A DNA stretch of 64,000 bases from Rana temporaria (lineage: Eukaryota; Chordata; Amphibia; Anura; Ranidae): positions 90,375,512 through 90,439,511 of the forward strand of contig NC_053499.1 in NCBI RefSeq assembly GCF_905171775.1, in the 5' to 3' direction. Within the stretch, counting starts at the first letter, position 1. Each line of letters starts with the position of its first letter. The translations under genes were made by a program, and so were the position numbers. The notes under the pieces are model-generated. The model saw only the letters and a program-made list of their open reading frames with translations. It had not been told where the DNA came from and did no database searches. Shown piece after piece: positions 11,355 through 23,603 of the stretch.

Positions 11355-12115
11355 GAATACATATTGCCCTTTAGATGTTGCAGAACTACAAGTTCCAGCA
11401 TGCCTGGGCATGCTGGGACTTCTAGTTTTGCAAGTTCTGCAGGCCCACATTTTTCAGACCACTATACACGGGTCTCTAAACTGTGGCACCCTAGATGCAG
11501 CAAAAGTAAAATTCTTAGCATGCACTGACAGACCATGGCTGATGGGAGTAGTAGTTTTGCAACAGCTGGAGGTGCACTGGTCTTGAAACCCTGAGTTAGG
11601 TAACAAACTCGCAGTGTTTTTCAACCATTCTGCCTCCAGCTGTTGCAAAACTATAACTCCCTGCATGCAACTGGCTGCAATAACCCCCCTCCCCCTCTCC
11701 CCCAATGTGAATGTACAGGGTACATTCACATGGGCTGGGGCTTACAGTGTGCTTCTAGCTGAAGCAAATTTAGCGCTGCAGCTCAAACCCTCAGCGGGAA
11801 ACTACTGTGAACCCCACGCCCCTCTGACTGTACCTTAAAAACACTACACCACACTAAATATAAATTAAAAAACACAACATATACACATACCCCTACATAG
11901 CCACCCTCCCCTCCACAATAAAAAAAACATCTGGTACGGCACTGTTTCCTAAACGGAGCCTACAGCTGTTGCAAAACAACTCCCCAGTATTACCGGACAG
12001 CCATTAACTGTCCAGGCATGCTGGGAGTTAAAGTATAATTGTTGTACAGCTGGTGACGGTGAGCTACATGGTGTATCAGAGCATGCTGGTAGTTGTAGTT
12101 TTTAAATAACATCAA
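11355..12115. repeat. scattered copies of a CATGCTGGGAGTTGTAG module
   Basis: Variants of the module GCATGCTGGGAGTTGTAGTT, often next to TTGCAACAGCTGGAGG, occur in both orientations near 11380, 11420, 11520-11560, 11625-11660, 11955-12030 and 12080-12105. Another copy lies at about 9563-9600. This looks like decayed repeats of one family. No gene is visible. Confidence 0.6.
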
Positions 12116-12729
12116 CTCCATTATTTATTCAAAATTAATTCATCAAAAAGTCAAAAGAAACAAACATATTATTGTTCCTATATAAAGATAGGGATGAAAA
12201 AAAATAATCTATTGTACAGGCCCAGTATAAGGGTCAAAAAATAATTATAGCGGTCAGATGAATAGCAACTCATTTCTCCCCTATACGTGTATCCTGTGTT
12301 GTTACTCATATATACATAATTATGCAAATGATAATGGCTGCTATATTTATGAAAAAAAGTTGGCGACCAAAATGGCAAGATATAAAATCTGTCATGTTAC
12401 CCCTGTCATTGATTAATAAGGCGAGAATGCTTCCAATTGTTGAATACCATAGATTTACGTCATATATCCATAAGGGTTTAAACAAAAGTATTATAATATA
12501 CTTTGTTCTTCATCTTGCAGACAGGGCTACGATGATATACGTAGACAGCAGGAAAAAAAAAATTGTTAGCTCCCTATCGCGGGAGTTATGGAGAGTCCAT
12601 GGCGGCACACATAACCACCTGGCCATTCTTAAAAAGTGGTCGGACCTGAAGAGGCGCCACATGGCCCGGGTCAGACAGATCCGTGCTGAACTGCATCCAG
12701 GTAAGTTATTGGTGACAGTTATGTAAGGT

Positions 12730-13606
12730 CATATGTAATTAACCTTAGGGCAGATGTTGTTAACCCAGACGCCATGTTGTGGTAACATATATCACCACCC
12801 AAGGTATTCATAGTACTGTTGAAAAAAGACATGGGACAGCAGACAGGAACACTTATTAACTATAATTAAACTAAATAAACAAGACACCCCATTAATGTAC
12901 TAATACTGGCCGAGGCTGCTTTATTATTGGATTTCAGACATATATTTTAAATAAATACTTTAATAACTTAAAAAACAGCCTAGTCACTACGGCTCAGGCT
13001 GTACCTAAATATATTTCAACTATAAAATGTATCCAACAACAACAACTAAACTAAACAGATTTGTCACTCTTTGTACAATTTTTTTTTTTTTATTATTTTT
13101 TTTTAAAAAAAACAAGGTGACCATCCCACATAATTAGCAGCCGCGACAAAAAGAAAAGAAAAAAGGGGGGGGTAGGGGAACACCACAGTCCCGTCTACTG
13201 ACGCGACTGAGAGCAAGGCTGACGAAAACCCTACTTATATACCCCTAACTAACACTGGATTTTTCCTGAACCAAATGGTAGCAGGCCCACAGGCCTAAAA
13301 AATGCGGGAAAAGCACGTGTAGGCCGCGTGATCACCTCGTGTTCACAAAAAAAACGGGAAAAACACGTTGACCAGCTAACTAGGCCACGTGAGGACCAGC
13401 TTACACCTAAAGAGCCCTATTAGGTTCCCAAAAGGGGAACTTGAAACCGTCACTACTAATTTTATTAAGTCCTGCCGCTTTCCCATGAGAAAAGGGGGAA
13501 TTGAAACCTTCTCCCCCTTTTCTATCATTATTCCATCAAGTTAAACCATGGAATTAAAGTGGTGGTGTGGTGGGTTAAAGGGGAAGGGGTGGTATTTTAT
13601 TACTCA
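12730..13606. other. first intron of the hAT1 Myb-like gene, left part
   Basis: AT-rich DNA with A and T runs near 13080-13115. I see no reading frame and no recognisable element. Confidence 0.4.
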
Positions 13607-14219
13607 ACTAGCTGAATACCCGGCGTTGCCCGGTCTTCCTATCTTAACCTTTTGTCAAGGAAAATGAAGAGACCACAGTCCCATATACTTGCATGGGACT
13701 TGAAACAAAAAAACATCTTTTATATAAGGGTGTAGGTAAGGGTTAATTTAACTGTCATATATTTTTATTTGGCATATAAGTAATATGTGTACCAGGTATT
13801 ATTGAAATATCTCCAGGCGTACAGAAGTTATGTGGGAACATACATGTCCCATTGATTTGCATGGGACTTTAAACAAAAACCCAGACCCTCACAAATGGGG
13901 GTAGTTAAGGGATAAATTAACTATCCTATAGTTTAAGTGGACATATAAGTAACATGTGACCAAGTGTTATCGAAATATCTACAGCCGTTATGAAGTAACA
14001 TGTATTTCCCATAGAGTTGAATGGGACTTTAAAGAAAAACCCCGACCATGGCAAATGGGGGTGGGTAAGGGTTAAACCACCTATCCTATGTTTGTTGCTG
14101 ACATATAAGTAACATGTGTGCCAAGTTTCATGTTAATATCTTTAGCCGTTTGGACGTGATGCTGGAACATACATACATACATACATACACACACACGTTG
14201 AGTTTTATATATATAGATT
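13607..14219 (+). mobile_element. retroelement-like interspersed repeat with ~170-bp internal repeats
   Basis: Starts AGCTGAATACCCGGCGTTGC and ends in a CATA/CACA run followed by GTTGAGTTTTATATATATAG. In between are about three tandem units of roughly 170 bp sharing CATGGGACTTTAAACAAAAA and CTATCCTAT segments (anchors near 13692, 13860 and 14032). This head-and-tail layout is common to a dispersed vertebrate repeat that I associate, uncertainly, with Penelope-like elements. Confidence 0.45.
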
Positions 14220-14950
14220 ACCACTAAATTCCTGTGGTAGGCGTGGCGTTATCATAGATAGTAATCCCGTGTACTCCATCAGGCCCTTTTTTGAACATGA
14301 GATTGTCTGAACAAAACAAAGGAAACAAAAACAGCTCATTTTACCATGGTGGCAGCCCAGCTCACACTCAGTCCCCTGTAGTGCCCGCAAGACCCTTTAA
14401 TATAACATTATCCCATTGGTTAACTGTCTATATAAATAAATTTGTATTCATATACAATACAGCAGAGTACACAGAATTTGCATACGTTATTAGAAAACAT
14501 TTTTACATATCTGAACATTGTGTTATTATAGGAGCTGCTCTACCATGTGTGCGCCCCAAGCGCACAAGGCGACAGGCCGCAGAGGAGGAGGATGAAGAGG
14601 AGGAGCAGGAGGAGCAGGAGGAGGATGCAGAGGAGGAGAGGGATGAGGAGGAGCAGCCAGGGCCCTCCCAGTCACCACCCCCAGCTCCTGTTGAGGAGCA
14701 AGAGGAGGAGCTGCAACCCCCCCCCCCAAAACTTCTGGTGGTGGATCGGGTAATGGAGAACAGGAGCAGGATGATGACATGGTTCCTGTGAGCCTCAGTC
14801 AGAAGGGTAAATATGTGCACAAAGATTAATAACATTTCCACAATAAAATTTAGATATAAAAATGAACAGCATTTAAAGCGCACCCGTCAGATTTCAGAAC
14901 AATAATATGGTATTTATGATAGAAGTATATGTGCTAGACACATAACAATT

Positions 14951-15283
14951 AGTGTTGAGCGGAATACGCCATATTCGATTTCGCAATATATCACGAATAT
15001 ATAGCCGAATATTCGAGAAATATTCGCTAAAATCGAATATTCGTGATATTTTATCCAAATGAAATTTTTGCGAAATTTCGCTATTGCGAATGCGAAAATA
15101 ATTGCGACATTTTGACAAGTGCGGTAGGAGAACTCTGATTGGCTCATGCTGAAATCGAATATTCGTGATATATTATCGAAATTTCACAAATGCGAATGCG
15201 AAATTGATTGCGGAATTTCGACAACTGTGGTAGGAGAACTCTGATTGGCTCAGATGCAAAAGAAGGGCGGAGAAAGTATTCGC
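14951..15283 (+). mobile_element. hAT1-derived MITE, 333 bp
   Basis: Almost identical to the first 333 bp of hAT1 (8881-9213), from AGTGTTGAGCGGAATACGCC to GGCGGAGAAAGTATTCGC. It has an 8-bp duplication TAACAATT at 14943-14950 and 15284-15291. Its right boundary is an internal point of hAT1, not the hAT1 right end. Confidence 0.85.
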
Positions 15284-15710
15284 TAACAATTGTGTATACA
15301 TGATAATGATTGTTTAATAAGCAACATAAATATTTTATTTATTTGGTAACGGTCTTTGAAATCCAAATTTTTTTTTCTTATATCCTAACAGCTATGAAAC
15401 AGATGTTGGAAAAACAAAGCGACATCCAGAGGATCCAAGACAGAATTCGCACAAATCTGCAGAAAATGCGGTATCTGGACCAACAGAATCAAAAGCTGGA
15501 GCAACAGCAGATAAAGACGTTTGCTCAGTTGATAGAGATTCAGAAGCGCTTGCAGAGTTACCTTTGATTTTTTTTTGAATGTTTCCTTTCTTATTGAGAT
15601 TGGTAGGTTTTTCAACACATCTAACTTCACATCTAACACATCAACATCAACATCATCATCAACACATCTAACTTCATAATAACCAAAAACATGTTATACT
15701 ATTTGCTCTT

Positions 15711-15713
15711 ATA

Positions 15714-15747
<34 letters not shown>

Positions 15748-15753
15748 TATATA
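15711..15753. repeat. (TA)n microsatellite
   Basis: About 40 bp of TA, flanked on both sides by ATACTATA. Confidence 0.9.
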
Positions 15754-16025
15754 CAGATTTGCTCTTGCAGACAGGCTAATGGTTGCAGTATAAAGGCCGC
15801 AAACCAGGGTTTAACATAAAGTTCAGTGTTTTAGTCACACTTGCTGTTACGGTCCGGTCTGGTAGCTTGTAGCGGAGGCTGTTGGTGGATCCGCTGTGCC
15901 AGAGAGGTCATGAAGCATTACTCAGCATGAAGGCAACAGCAGTAGTATTAAAATATAATGTAATTATCACACAGGCACCATTTACAAGCAGTAGTGGTAA
16001 TAGTACTAGATAGCATCTAAACACT
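15754..16025. other. spacer before the tandem array
   Basis: No gene seen. The sequence grades into the AGC-rich array. Confidence 0.4.
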
Positions 16026-17795
16026 TGGGCAAGACTTTACAGCAGCAGCAGTGGTAATAGTAGTATATAGTGGCAAATAACTTGTGACATAGGTGTCGTG
16101 AGCAGCAGCAGTAGTAGTAATATTAGACAATATAGTGTCAAATCACTCGGGCAAGAGGTACCATGATGAACAGTAGCAGCAGCAGCAGCAGTGGTAATAG
16201 TAGTATAGAGTGGTAAATAACTTGTGACATAGGTGTCGTGAGCAGCAGCAGTAGTAGTAATATTAGACAATATAGTTTTAAATCACTCGGGCAAGAGGTA
16301 CCATGATGAACAGTAGCAGCAGCAGCAGCAGTGGTAATAGTAGTATAGAGTGGTAAATAACTTGTGACATAGGTGTCGTGAGCAGCAGCAGTAGTAGTAA
16401 TATTAGACAATACAGTGTCAAATCACTTGGGCAAGAGGTGCCATGATGAACAGCAGCGGCAGCAGTGGTAATAGTAGTATAGAGTGGCAAATAACTTGTG
16501 ACATAGGTGTCTTGACTGAGCAGCAGCAGTAGAAGTAGTAGACAATACAGTGTCAAATCACTTGGGCAAGAGGTGCCATGATGAACAGCAGCAGCAGCAG
16601 CAGTGGTAATAGTAGTATAGAGTGGCAAATAACTTGTGACATAGGTGTCTTGACTGAGCAGCAACAGTAGTAGTAGTAGACAATACAGTGTCAAATCACT
16701 TGGGCAAGAGGTGCCATGATGAACAGCAGCGGCAGCAGTGGTAATAGTAGTATAGAGTGGCAAATAACTTGTGACATAGGTGTCTTGACTGAGCAGCAGT
16801 AGTAATAGTAGACAATACAGTGTCAAAGCACTTGGGCAAGAGGTGCCATGATGAACAGCAGCAGCAGTGGTAATAGTAGTATAGAGTGGCAAATAACTTG
16901 TGACATAGGTGTCTTGACTGAGCAGCAGCAGTAGTAGTAGACAATACAGTGTCAAAGCACTTGGGCAAGAGGTGCCATGATGAACAGCAGCAGCAGTGGT
17001 AATAGTAGTATAGAGTGGCAAATAACTTGTGACATAGGTGTCTTGACTGAGCAGCAGCAGTAGTAGTAGTAGACAATACAATGTCAAATCACTTGGGCAA
17101 GAGGTGCCATGATGAACAGCAGCGGCAGCAGTGGTAATAGTAGTATAGAGTGGCAAATAACTTGTGACATAGGTGTCTTGACTGAGCAGCAGCAGTAGTA
17201 GTAGACAATACAGTGTCAAATCACTTGGGCAAGAGGTGCCATGATGAACAGCAGCGGCAGCAGTGGTAATAGTAGTATAGAGTGGAAAATAACTTGTGAC
17301 ATAGGTGTCTTGACTGAGCAGCAGTAGTAATAGTAGACAATACAGTGTCAAAGCACTTGGGCAAGAGGTGCCATGATGAACAGCAGCAGCAGCAGTGGTA
17401 ATAGTAGTATAGAGTGGCAAATAACTTGTGACATAGGTGTCTTGACTGAGCAGCAGCAGTAGTAGTAGACAATACAGTGTCAAATCACTTGGGCAAGAGG
17501 TGCCATGATGAACAGCAGCAGCAGCAGTGGTAATAGTAGTATAGAGTGGCAAATAATTTGTGACATAGGTGTCTTGACTGAGCAGCAGCAGTAGTAGTAG
17601 TAGACAATACAGTGTCAAATCACTTGGGTAAGAGGTGACATGATGAACAGCAGCAGCAGCAGTGGTAATAGTAGTATAGAGTGGCAAATAACTTGTGACA
17701 TAGGTGTCTTGACTGAGCATCAGCAGTAGTAGTACTAGACAATATAGTGTCAAATCACTCGGGCAAGAGGTGCCATGAACAGCAGCAGTGGTAAG
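16026..17795. repeat. ~131-bp tandem array rich in AGC and AGT triplets
   Basis: About 13 units of 130-140 bp. The anchor CAAATAACTTGTGACATAGG returns near 16073, 16214, 16354, 16488, 16627, 16759, 16889, 17019, 17153, 17285, 17418, 17549 and 17684. Each unit contains variable runs of CAG and AGT triplets, which account for the length differences. A 515-codon minus-strand frame crosses it, but it only reads the triplet runs and unit phase, and I do not call it a gene. Degraded units continue to about 18060. It lies 3' of the hAT1 transposase. Confidence 0.95.
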
Positions 17796-18250
17796 AGTAA
17801 TAAAAATGGCAAATAGCTTGGCCAAGAGGTGCCATCAGCAGCAGCAGTAGTAATAGAAAGTGGCAAATCTCTTGGACAAAAGGTGACAGCAGCAGTATGA
17901 GTAATATATCGGTACATAATCACTCAGCCTTTTGGCATTAGCAGTAGGAGCCCATATGGTGGCAAAATTACAAAAGCTTGAAGTTGCAGTAGCATGGTGA
18001 TTAAATTTGAAAAGCAGAATGACACCGGCCTTAAGTAGCAGTAGCCTGACTATACCATAGTGCCTCATAATTTAAAAGTTTGATTAACGTCATTTCTATG
18101 CCATCCGTGACTTTTTAAATTCATGATGAGCAATTACTTTTCAAAATAATGTGGCAGCAGCATCAGGACTCCTTATAGTGGCTTAATGACACAGCATGAA
18201 AATATTTATGCCCTTAACACTACCTGCCCACTATGAGTTTCAAGGGTATA

Positions 18251-19512
18251 CAGTGAGGAAAATAAGTATTCGAACACCTGTCTATCAGCTAGAATTCTGA
18301 CCCTCAAAGACCTGTTAGTCTGCCTTTAAAATGTCCACCTCCACTCCATTTATTATGCTAAATTAGATGCACCTGTTTGAGGTCATTCGCTGCATAAAGA
18401 GTGACACCTGTCCACCTTATACAATCAGCAAGAATCGAACTACTAACATGGCCAAGACCAAAGAGCTGTCCAAAGACACTAGAGACAAAATTGTACACCT
18501 CCACAAGGCTGGAAAGGGCTACAGGGAAATTGCCAAGCAGCTTGGTGAAAAAGGGTCCACTGTTGGAGCAATCATTAGAAAATGGAAGAAGCTAAACATG
18601 ACTGTCAATCTCCCTCGGACTGGGGCTCCATGCAAAATCTCACCTCGTGGGGTCTCAATGATCCTAAGAAAGGTGAGAAATCACCCCAGGACTACACAGG
18701 AGGAGCTGGTCAATGACCTGAAAAGAGCTGGGACCACCGTTTCCATGGTTACTGTTGGTAATACACTAAGACGTCATGGTTTGAAATCATGCATGTCACG
18801 GAAGGTTCCCCTGCTTAAATCAGCACATGTCAAGGCCCGTCTTAAGTTTGCCAATGACCATTTGGATGATCCAGAGGAGTCATGGGAGAAAGTCATGTGG
18901 TCAGATGAGACCATAATAGAACTTTTTGGTCATAATTCCACTAACCGTGTTTGGAGGAAGAAGAATGATGAGTACCATGCCAAGAACGCCATCCCTACTG
19001 TGAAGCATGGGGGTGGTAGCATCATGCTTTGGGGGTGTTTTTCTGCACATGGGACAGGGTGACTGCACTGTATTAAGGAGAGGATGACCGGGGCCATGTA
19101 TTGCGAGATTTTGGGCAACAACCTCCTTCCCTCAGTTAGAGCTTTGAAGATGGGTCGAGGCTGGGTCTTCCAACATGACAATGACCCGAAGCACACAGCC
19201 AGGATAACCAAGGAGTGGCTCTGTAAGAAGCATATCAAGGTTCTGGCGTGGCCTAGCCAGTCTCCAGACCTAAACCCAATAGAGAATCTTTGGAGGGAGC
19301 TCAAACTCCGTGTTTCTCAGCGACAGCCCAGAAACCTGACTGATCTAGAGAAGATCTGTGTGGAGGAGTGGGCCAAAATCCCTCCTCCAGTGTGTGCAAA
19401 CCTGGTGAAAAACTACAAGAAAGGTTTGACCTCTGTAATTGCAAACAAAGGCTACTGTACCAAATATTAACATTGATTTTCTCAGGTGTTCAAATAATTA
19501 TTTTCATCACTG
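18251..19512 (+). mobile_element. Tc1-like transposon, 1262 bp
   Basis: Inverted ends CAGTGAGGAAAATAAGTATT and its near-complement at the right end (inverted CAGTGATGAAAATAATTATT). TA flanks both sides (18249-18250 and 19513-19514). It carries one transposase frame. It inserted into hAT1 only 34 bp beyond the hAT1 transposase stop. Confidence 0.95.
18448..19470 (+). pseudogene. Tc1 transposase with one nonsense codon
   Basis: About 340 codons from ATG 18448 to TAA 19468-19470, the full length of the family. The N-terminal helix-turn-helix region (residues ~1-110) starts MAKTKELSKDTRDKIVHLHK. The catalytic DD34E triad is visible as MWSDET, HDNDPKHT and SPDLNPIENLWRELK. The last two fit the 34-residue spacing class. 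A GPRRG-like basic region lies around residue 57 (LPRTGAPCKISPRG). A single in-frame TGA at 19060-19062, in a context consistent with CGA to TGA decay at a CpG, interrupts the frame between the first two catalytic residues. No other damage is obvious, so the copy is young. It would cut and paste the element at TA sites if intact. Confidence 0.93.
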
Positions 19513-19546
19513 TAAATACATCAGGGAATGCATGACAAGGGACCCT

Positions 19547-22500
19547 TCAGCGCCCTGAACCGACGGCGGGTGCCAGAAAGTCACCGCCGATCCAGGACTC
19601 ATTCATCTTGATGAATGTGAGTCTGTCCACGGAGTCTGTGGACAGACGGGTCCTCTTGTCCGTGACCACCCCACCTGCCACGCTGAATGTCCGCTCAGAT
19701 AGTACGCTGGAGGGGGGGCAAGACAATAACTCCAGCGCATACTGAGCGAGCTCGCGGCAGGTGTCCAATCTGGCAACCCAGTACTCCATGGGGTCATCGG
19801 TACTCATACTGTCAGAAGCACCGACGGACGCCATGTAATCTGCCACCATGTGGGCCAGTCGCTGGTGGTGACTGCTGCTGCTGGTACTGGGTCGCTCAGA
19901 TTGGAAGAACATCCTCATCTCACCCATTAGGTCCCCTGCTCGGCTGCTGCTGGGTGCAGACACCTGCTGGGTGAGATGAGGGGGGACAACTGGAGGCCGG
20001 GGAGTTGCCTGCTCCAACCGGCTGACTATGCGTGCCTGCAGTTCCTCCATCCAGCGCTGCCTCCGGCTGGCTGGGATGAACTGCTCCAGTTTCCCCTTGC
20101 ACCTGGGATCTAAAAGGGTGGCCATCCAAAATTCATCCCTCTCCTTGATGGTCTGAACCCGGGGGTCCCTCCTGAGGCATCTCAGCATGTGGGCAGCCAT
20201 GGGGAAGAGCACAGCCCACTGTGACTCCGCAAGGCTGCCCGGGTCAATGACGTCCGACTCTTCATCCCGGAGGCGCTGCTGCTCACGCTCAGAGATGCCC
20301 AACCCCTGGACTATCGGTGCCCCCAACACCGGCTCTCCCTCCTGACCAGGCCCTGACTCCAGGACGACACCAGTAACCTCCTCATCATCATCATCCTCCT
20401 CCTCCTCGTCCTGGGCCTGGTCTTGGTGGAGCAGTGTTGCCTCCTCCTGCTCCACCAAGGCACTCTCCCCAGCTTCGAGCAGGCGATCTAGTGCCCTATC
20501 CAGCAGGAACACTATAGGGAGCACGTCATTGAGGCCAACATGCTCCCTGCTCACCATCTTGGTCGCCTGCTCGAAAGGGGCCAACACATGGCAGACCTGG
20601 TGTATCTGCCCCCACACCGCACAGGTGATGTACGGGAGGGTTTGTGATGGCCCGGCAGTGCCTTGATCCAGCAGGTATTCCTTCACCGCCCTTCGCTGCT
20701 CCCACAACCTCTCCAGCATGTGGAGGGTGGAGTTCCACCGCGTCACACTGTCCACAATCAGCCTGTGAAGGGGCAGTTTGTTGTCCCGCTGCAACTTGGA
20801 CAGGAACGCGGTAGCGGTTGGGGAGCGCCTGAAGTGGCTGGCAATCCTACGCACCCTTAGCACAATGTCACTCAACCCGGGATAGGTGCGCAGGAACTTC
20901 TGCACCACAAGGTTGAGGACATGTGCCAGACAGGGCACGTGGGTCAGACTGCCAGCCTGGAGGGCGGAGAGTAGGTTGCTGCCGTTATCACAGACAACCA
21001 TACCTGCCTGGAGCCTTCGGGGTGTCAGCCACTTCTGGACCTGAGCCTGAAGTGCGGTCAGCACTTCAGGGCCAGTGTGTCTCCGGTCTCCTAAACTAAC
21101 ATGCCGGAGCACGGCGTGACAGCGCACGTGCCCCACACTTGAGTAGCTACGGGGGCGTTTGCTGGGAGGCTCAGCAGCTGCGGAGACAGTGGCTTGACGG
21201 AGACCAGCAGTTTTCCCCTGGACACCCCGGGGCGGCACCACAAAATCTGATGCCGCCGATCCCTCCCCGGCGCCTCGGAGGGAAACCCAATGGGCCGTGA
21301 AACTGATGTACCGGCCCTGCCCATGCCTGCTGGTCCAGCCATCCATTGTGAGATGCACCCTGTCGCTGACAGCGTGATCCAGCGACAGGATTACATTCTG
21401 CACAATGTGCTGGTGTAGGGCAGGGACACCAGTCCTGGCAAAGAAATGGCGGCTGGGGACACGCCATTGGGGTTGGGCCTTCTCCAACATCTGCCTGAAG
21501 GGGTTGCTGTCAACGATGTTGAAGGGTAGCAGATGTTGGGCAATAACCCTTGCCAGGAGCCCATTGAGGGAACGCACACGTCGGTCTCCAGGGGGGAAGG
21601 GAGTGGTGCGTTCAAAGGCGTCGGAAAGCAACGCCTGGCGCTGGACGGCAGTGCAGGACACAGACGAGGAGGGTGCTGTGGAAGTAGAGGTCTGGTTGCC
21701 GGTACCAGTACCTCTACTAGAGGGAGCGGGGGGCATGACCTGCTGGGAACAGATGAAGCTGTGGCAGGGGCTGCTGTACCCTGCTCACTTGTGGTGGTGG
21801 CGCTGCTACCACCACCAGGCTTCATCTGGTCATACTCCTGCCAGTGATTGATTCTCAGGTGCTGGTTCAGGGCTGTGGTACCCACCCGAGCCAAGCACTT
21901 CCCTCTCTTCTCCCTGACATGACAGATCTGGCAGATGGCCACGGTAGGGTTATCTGCTACCAGGGTGAAGTAGGCCCAGACAGGTGACTTCAGCGCCGCC
22001 CTCCTGTCAGATGGGGTGACGCTGACTTGCACCTGCTGGGACTCGGTGCACACAGGTGGAGCTGCCTGCTGCTGCTGCTGCTGCTGACACCTCCTGCTGC
22101 CATCACCAGTGGAGACCCTGACGCTGGTCTCCCTGGTGACCTGGCGCACCGTTTCCCCAGGGTGCCTACCTTCCTCATCGTCACTGACGCTGTGAACCGA
22201 CAAGTCAGATGGCACCCATGTTGGGTCACCCTCCTCTTCGCCCCCAGATATGTCAGACCCAGGGCTGAAATGTGTTGGTCTGAGGGAACCAGCTGACATG
22301 GAGCTGCTAGCCTGGCTCCGCTGTCCCCCTCACCGACGCCTGGGTCTGACTAGGTGCGGGTGTTTCCTGCACAAAAACACCAGCACCACTTGGAAGGGAT
22401 GTCTCAGGGATACTGACAGCAGGTATCCCATCCTCCGGCTCCATTATCCCTTCAAAAAGGTCCTGACCATCAGGACAGAACAGGATGTCTGTCTGATGCA

Positions 22501-22852
22501 TGGCCTCCCCCAAGATATCCCTCTCACTGTCGCTGTCGAACAGTAAGATGCTTGACTCTTGGGGGCTGGGGGGGGGTACTAAAGGCACCGGTGTACTGGT
22601 GGTGCTACTGGGAGTCGGGACTGACGACTCAGCAGTGGCACTGCTGTGCCCCATATAGTCCACCACTACTGGAGCCTGAGAAGGCAATATCGGGCGGCTT
22701 CCCGATGTAAAAAAATCACGGATGAGGCGGACTCCCGTTCCACCTGATCCTCTACCACTAGTAGGGGCGCGAGAGGTACCCCGTGCTGGCAGCGACCCAG
22801 CACTGGGAGTAACTCCCCTACCCCTGCTGCCATGGCCACGTATGCTGCTCAT
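19547..22852 (-). pseudogene. hAT1 transposase, ZBED type
   Basis: Minus strand, likely start MSSIRGHGSRGRG at 22852, stop near 19547. The order is a Ser/Pro/Thr-rich N-terminus, a BED zinc finger at about 21987-21850 (SPVWAYFTLV, then CQICHV and HLRINH), the RNase H-like core (HLTMDGWTSRHGQGRY and MVVCDNGSNLLSAL hold the expected acidic residues) and the C-terminal dimerisation region (LSCPPSSVLSERTFSVAGG). Total length is in the usual range for this family. The frame changes near 22330, in a run of five Gs, and again between about 21800 and 21736, so the copy carries at least two frame breaks unless a small intron explains the second. It would excise and reinsert hAT1 with 8-bp target duplications. 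Confidence 0.9.
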
Positions 22853-22959
22853 ACTTGCTGATGTGGAGGGGGGGGGGTAAACTTTATTGGGGGGGGAAAT
22901 GTGAGGAAGGATTTTTTTTTTTTTAAAAGACAGGCACGCAGACAAAGACGTAGACAGAC

Positions 22960-23335
22960 AGCTACTAAACTATAATAAAACTAGTACACCTAAAAGTTTT
23001 TTTTTTTTTTTTTACACTGACTGACAAGGACAAAGACAAGGACTACAAAAAATAAAAAAATAAAATGCACTAAACAAACACTAACTGCTTACACAAAGTT
23101 ATATGACTATAAACTAAAGCTAATTTTTTTTTTTTTTTTACACTGACTGGCAAGGACTACAAAAAAAAAAATGCACTAAACAAACACTAACTACTAAATT
23201 TTTTTTTTTTTTTTTTTACACAAAACACAGACACTAAACACACACTAAACTAAGCTACCTTAAAGAAATGTACAATTACACAATGTACACTTACACTAAC
23301 TACACATAAATCTATCTAACACTAAGCTACACTAA
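22960..23335. repeat. hAT1 leader with triplicated poly-T unit
   Basis: Three related ~100-bp units, each with a T run of 15-18 followed by ACACTGACTGACAAGGAC or a variant and TGCACTAAACAAACACTAAC. This is the 5' side of the transposase gene and no coding is seen. Confidence 0.75.
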
Positions 23336-23603
23336 CCTGGACAATACAACACAAAACTTAGCTTTTAAAAAAGCTGTTGGGTCTTTTGCTTTGAAAAAAG
23401 CAGTTTAGAATAAGTAGAATATGAACTGAAATCACTAGCAAGGAAGCACAATGCTGATGCTGTAAGATCACACAGAAACACAGAAACACTCCACACTCTC
23501 TAGCCACCTTGTGAATCTGCAATGAAATGCTGCTGGGAGTGACCTTATATAATGGCCGTGCAGGCAGGTTCCTATTGGTTGCTATGGAGGTTGCTAACCT
23601 CTG

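Larger units (their letters stand above)
12521..15567 (+). pseudogene. Myb/SANT-like accessory gene inside hAT1
   Basis: Three exons with clean splice sites. Exon 12521-12700 (acceptor CATCTTGCAG, donor CCAG|GTAAGTT) encodes the end of a Myb/SANT-like fold, including ILKKWSDLKRRHMARVRQI. Exon 14532-14806 encodes a basic segment (RPKRTRRQ) and then a long Glu/Asp-rich stretch. Exon 15392-15567 encodes a glutamine-rich coiled coil (LDQQNQKLEQQQIKTFAQL) ending in TGA. This order matches DNA-binding partner proteins of Harbinger transposons. A C homopolymer near 14719 shifts the frame, so this copy is probably inactive. The second intron holds a 333-bp MITE and the first a retroelement-like repeat. 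The gene points toward the hAT1 transposase. Whether it belongs to hAT1 or to a lost Harbinger is open. Confidence 0.55.

Noticed and set aside
16278..17825. 515-codon minus-strand frame rich in Leu, Thr, Tyr and Ser
   Set aside because: It reads the ~131-bp array. Units whose triplet number changes keep phase by chance, and the same residues recur every unit. Not a gene.
22027..22546. Plus-strand open frames opposite the hAT1 transposase N-terminus
   Set aside because: Antisense to a CTG/CAG-rich coding region. The minus strand carries the BED finger.
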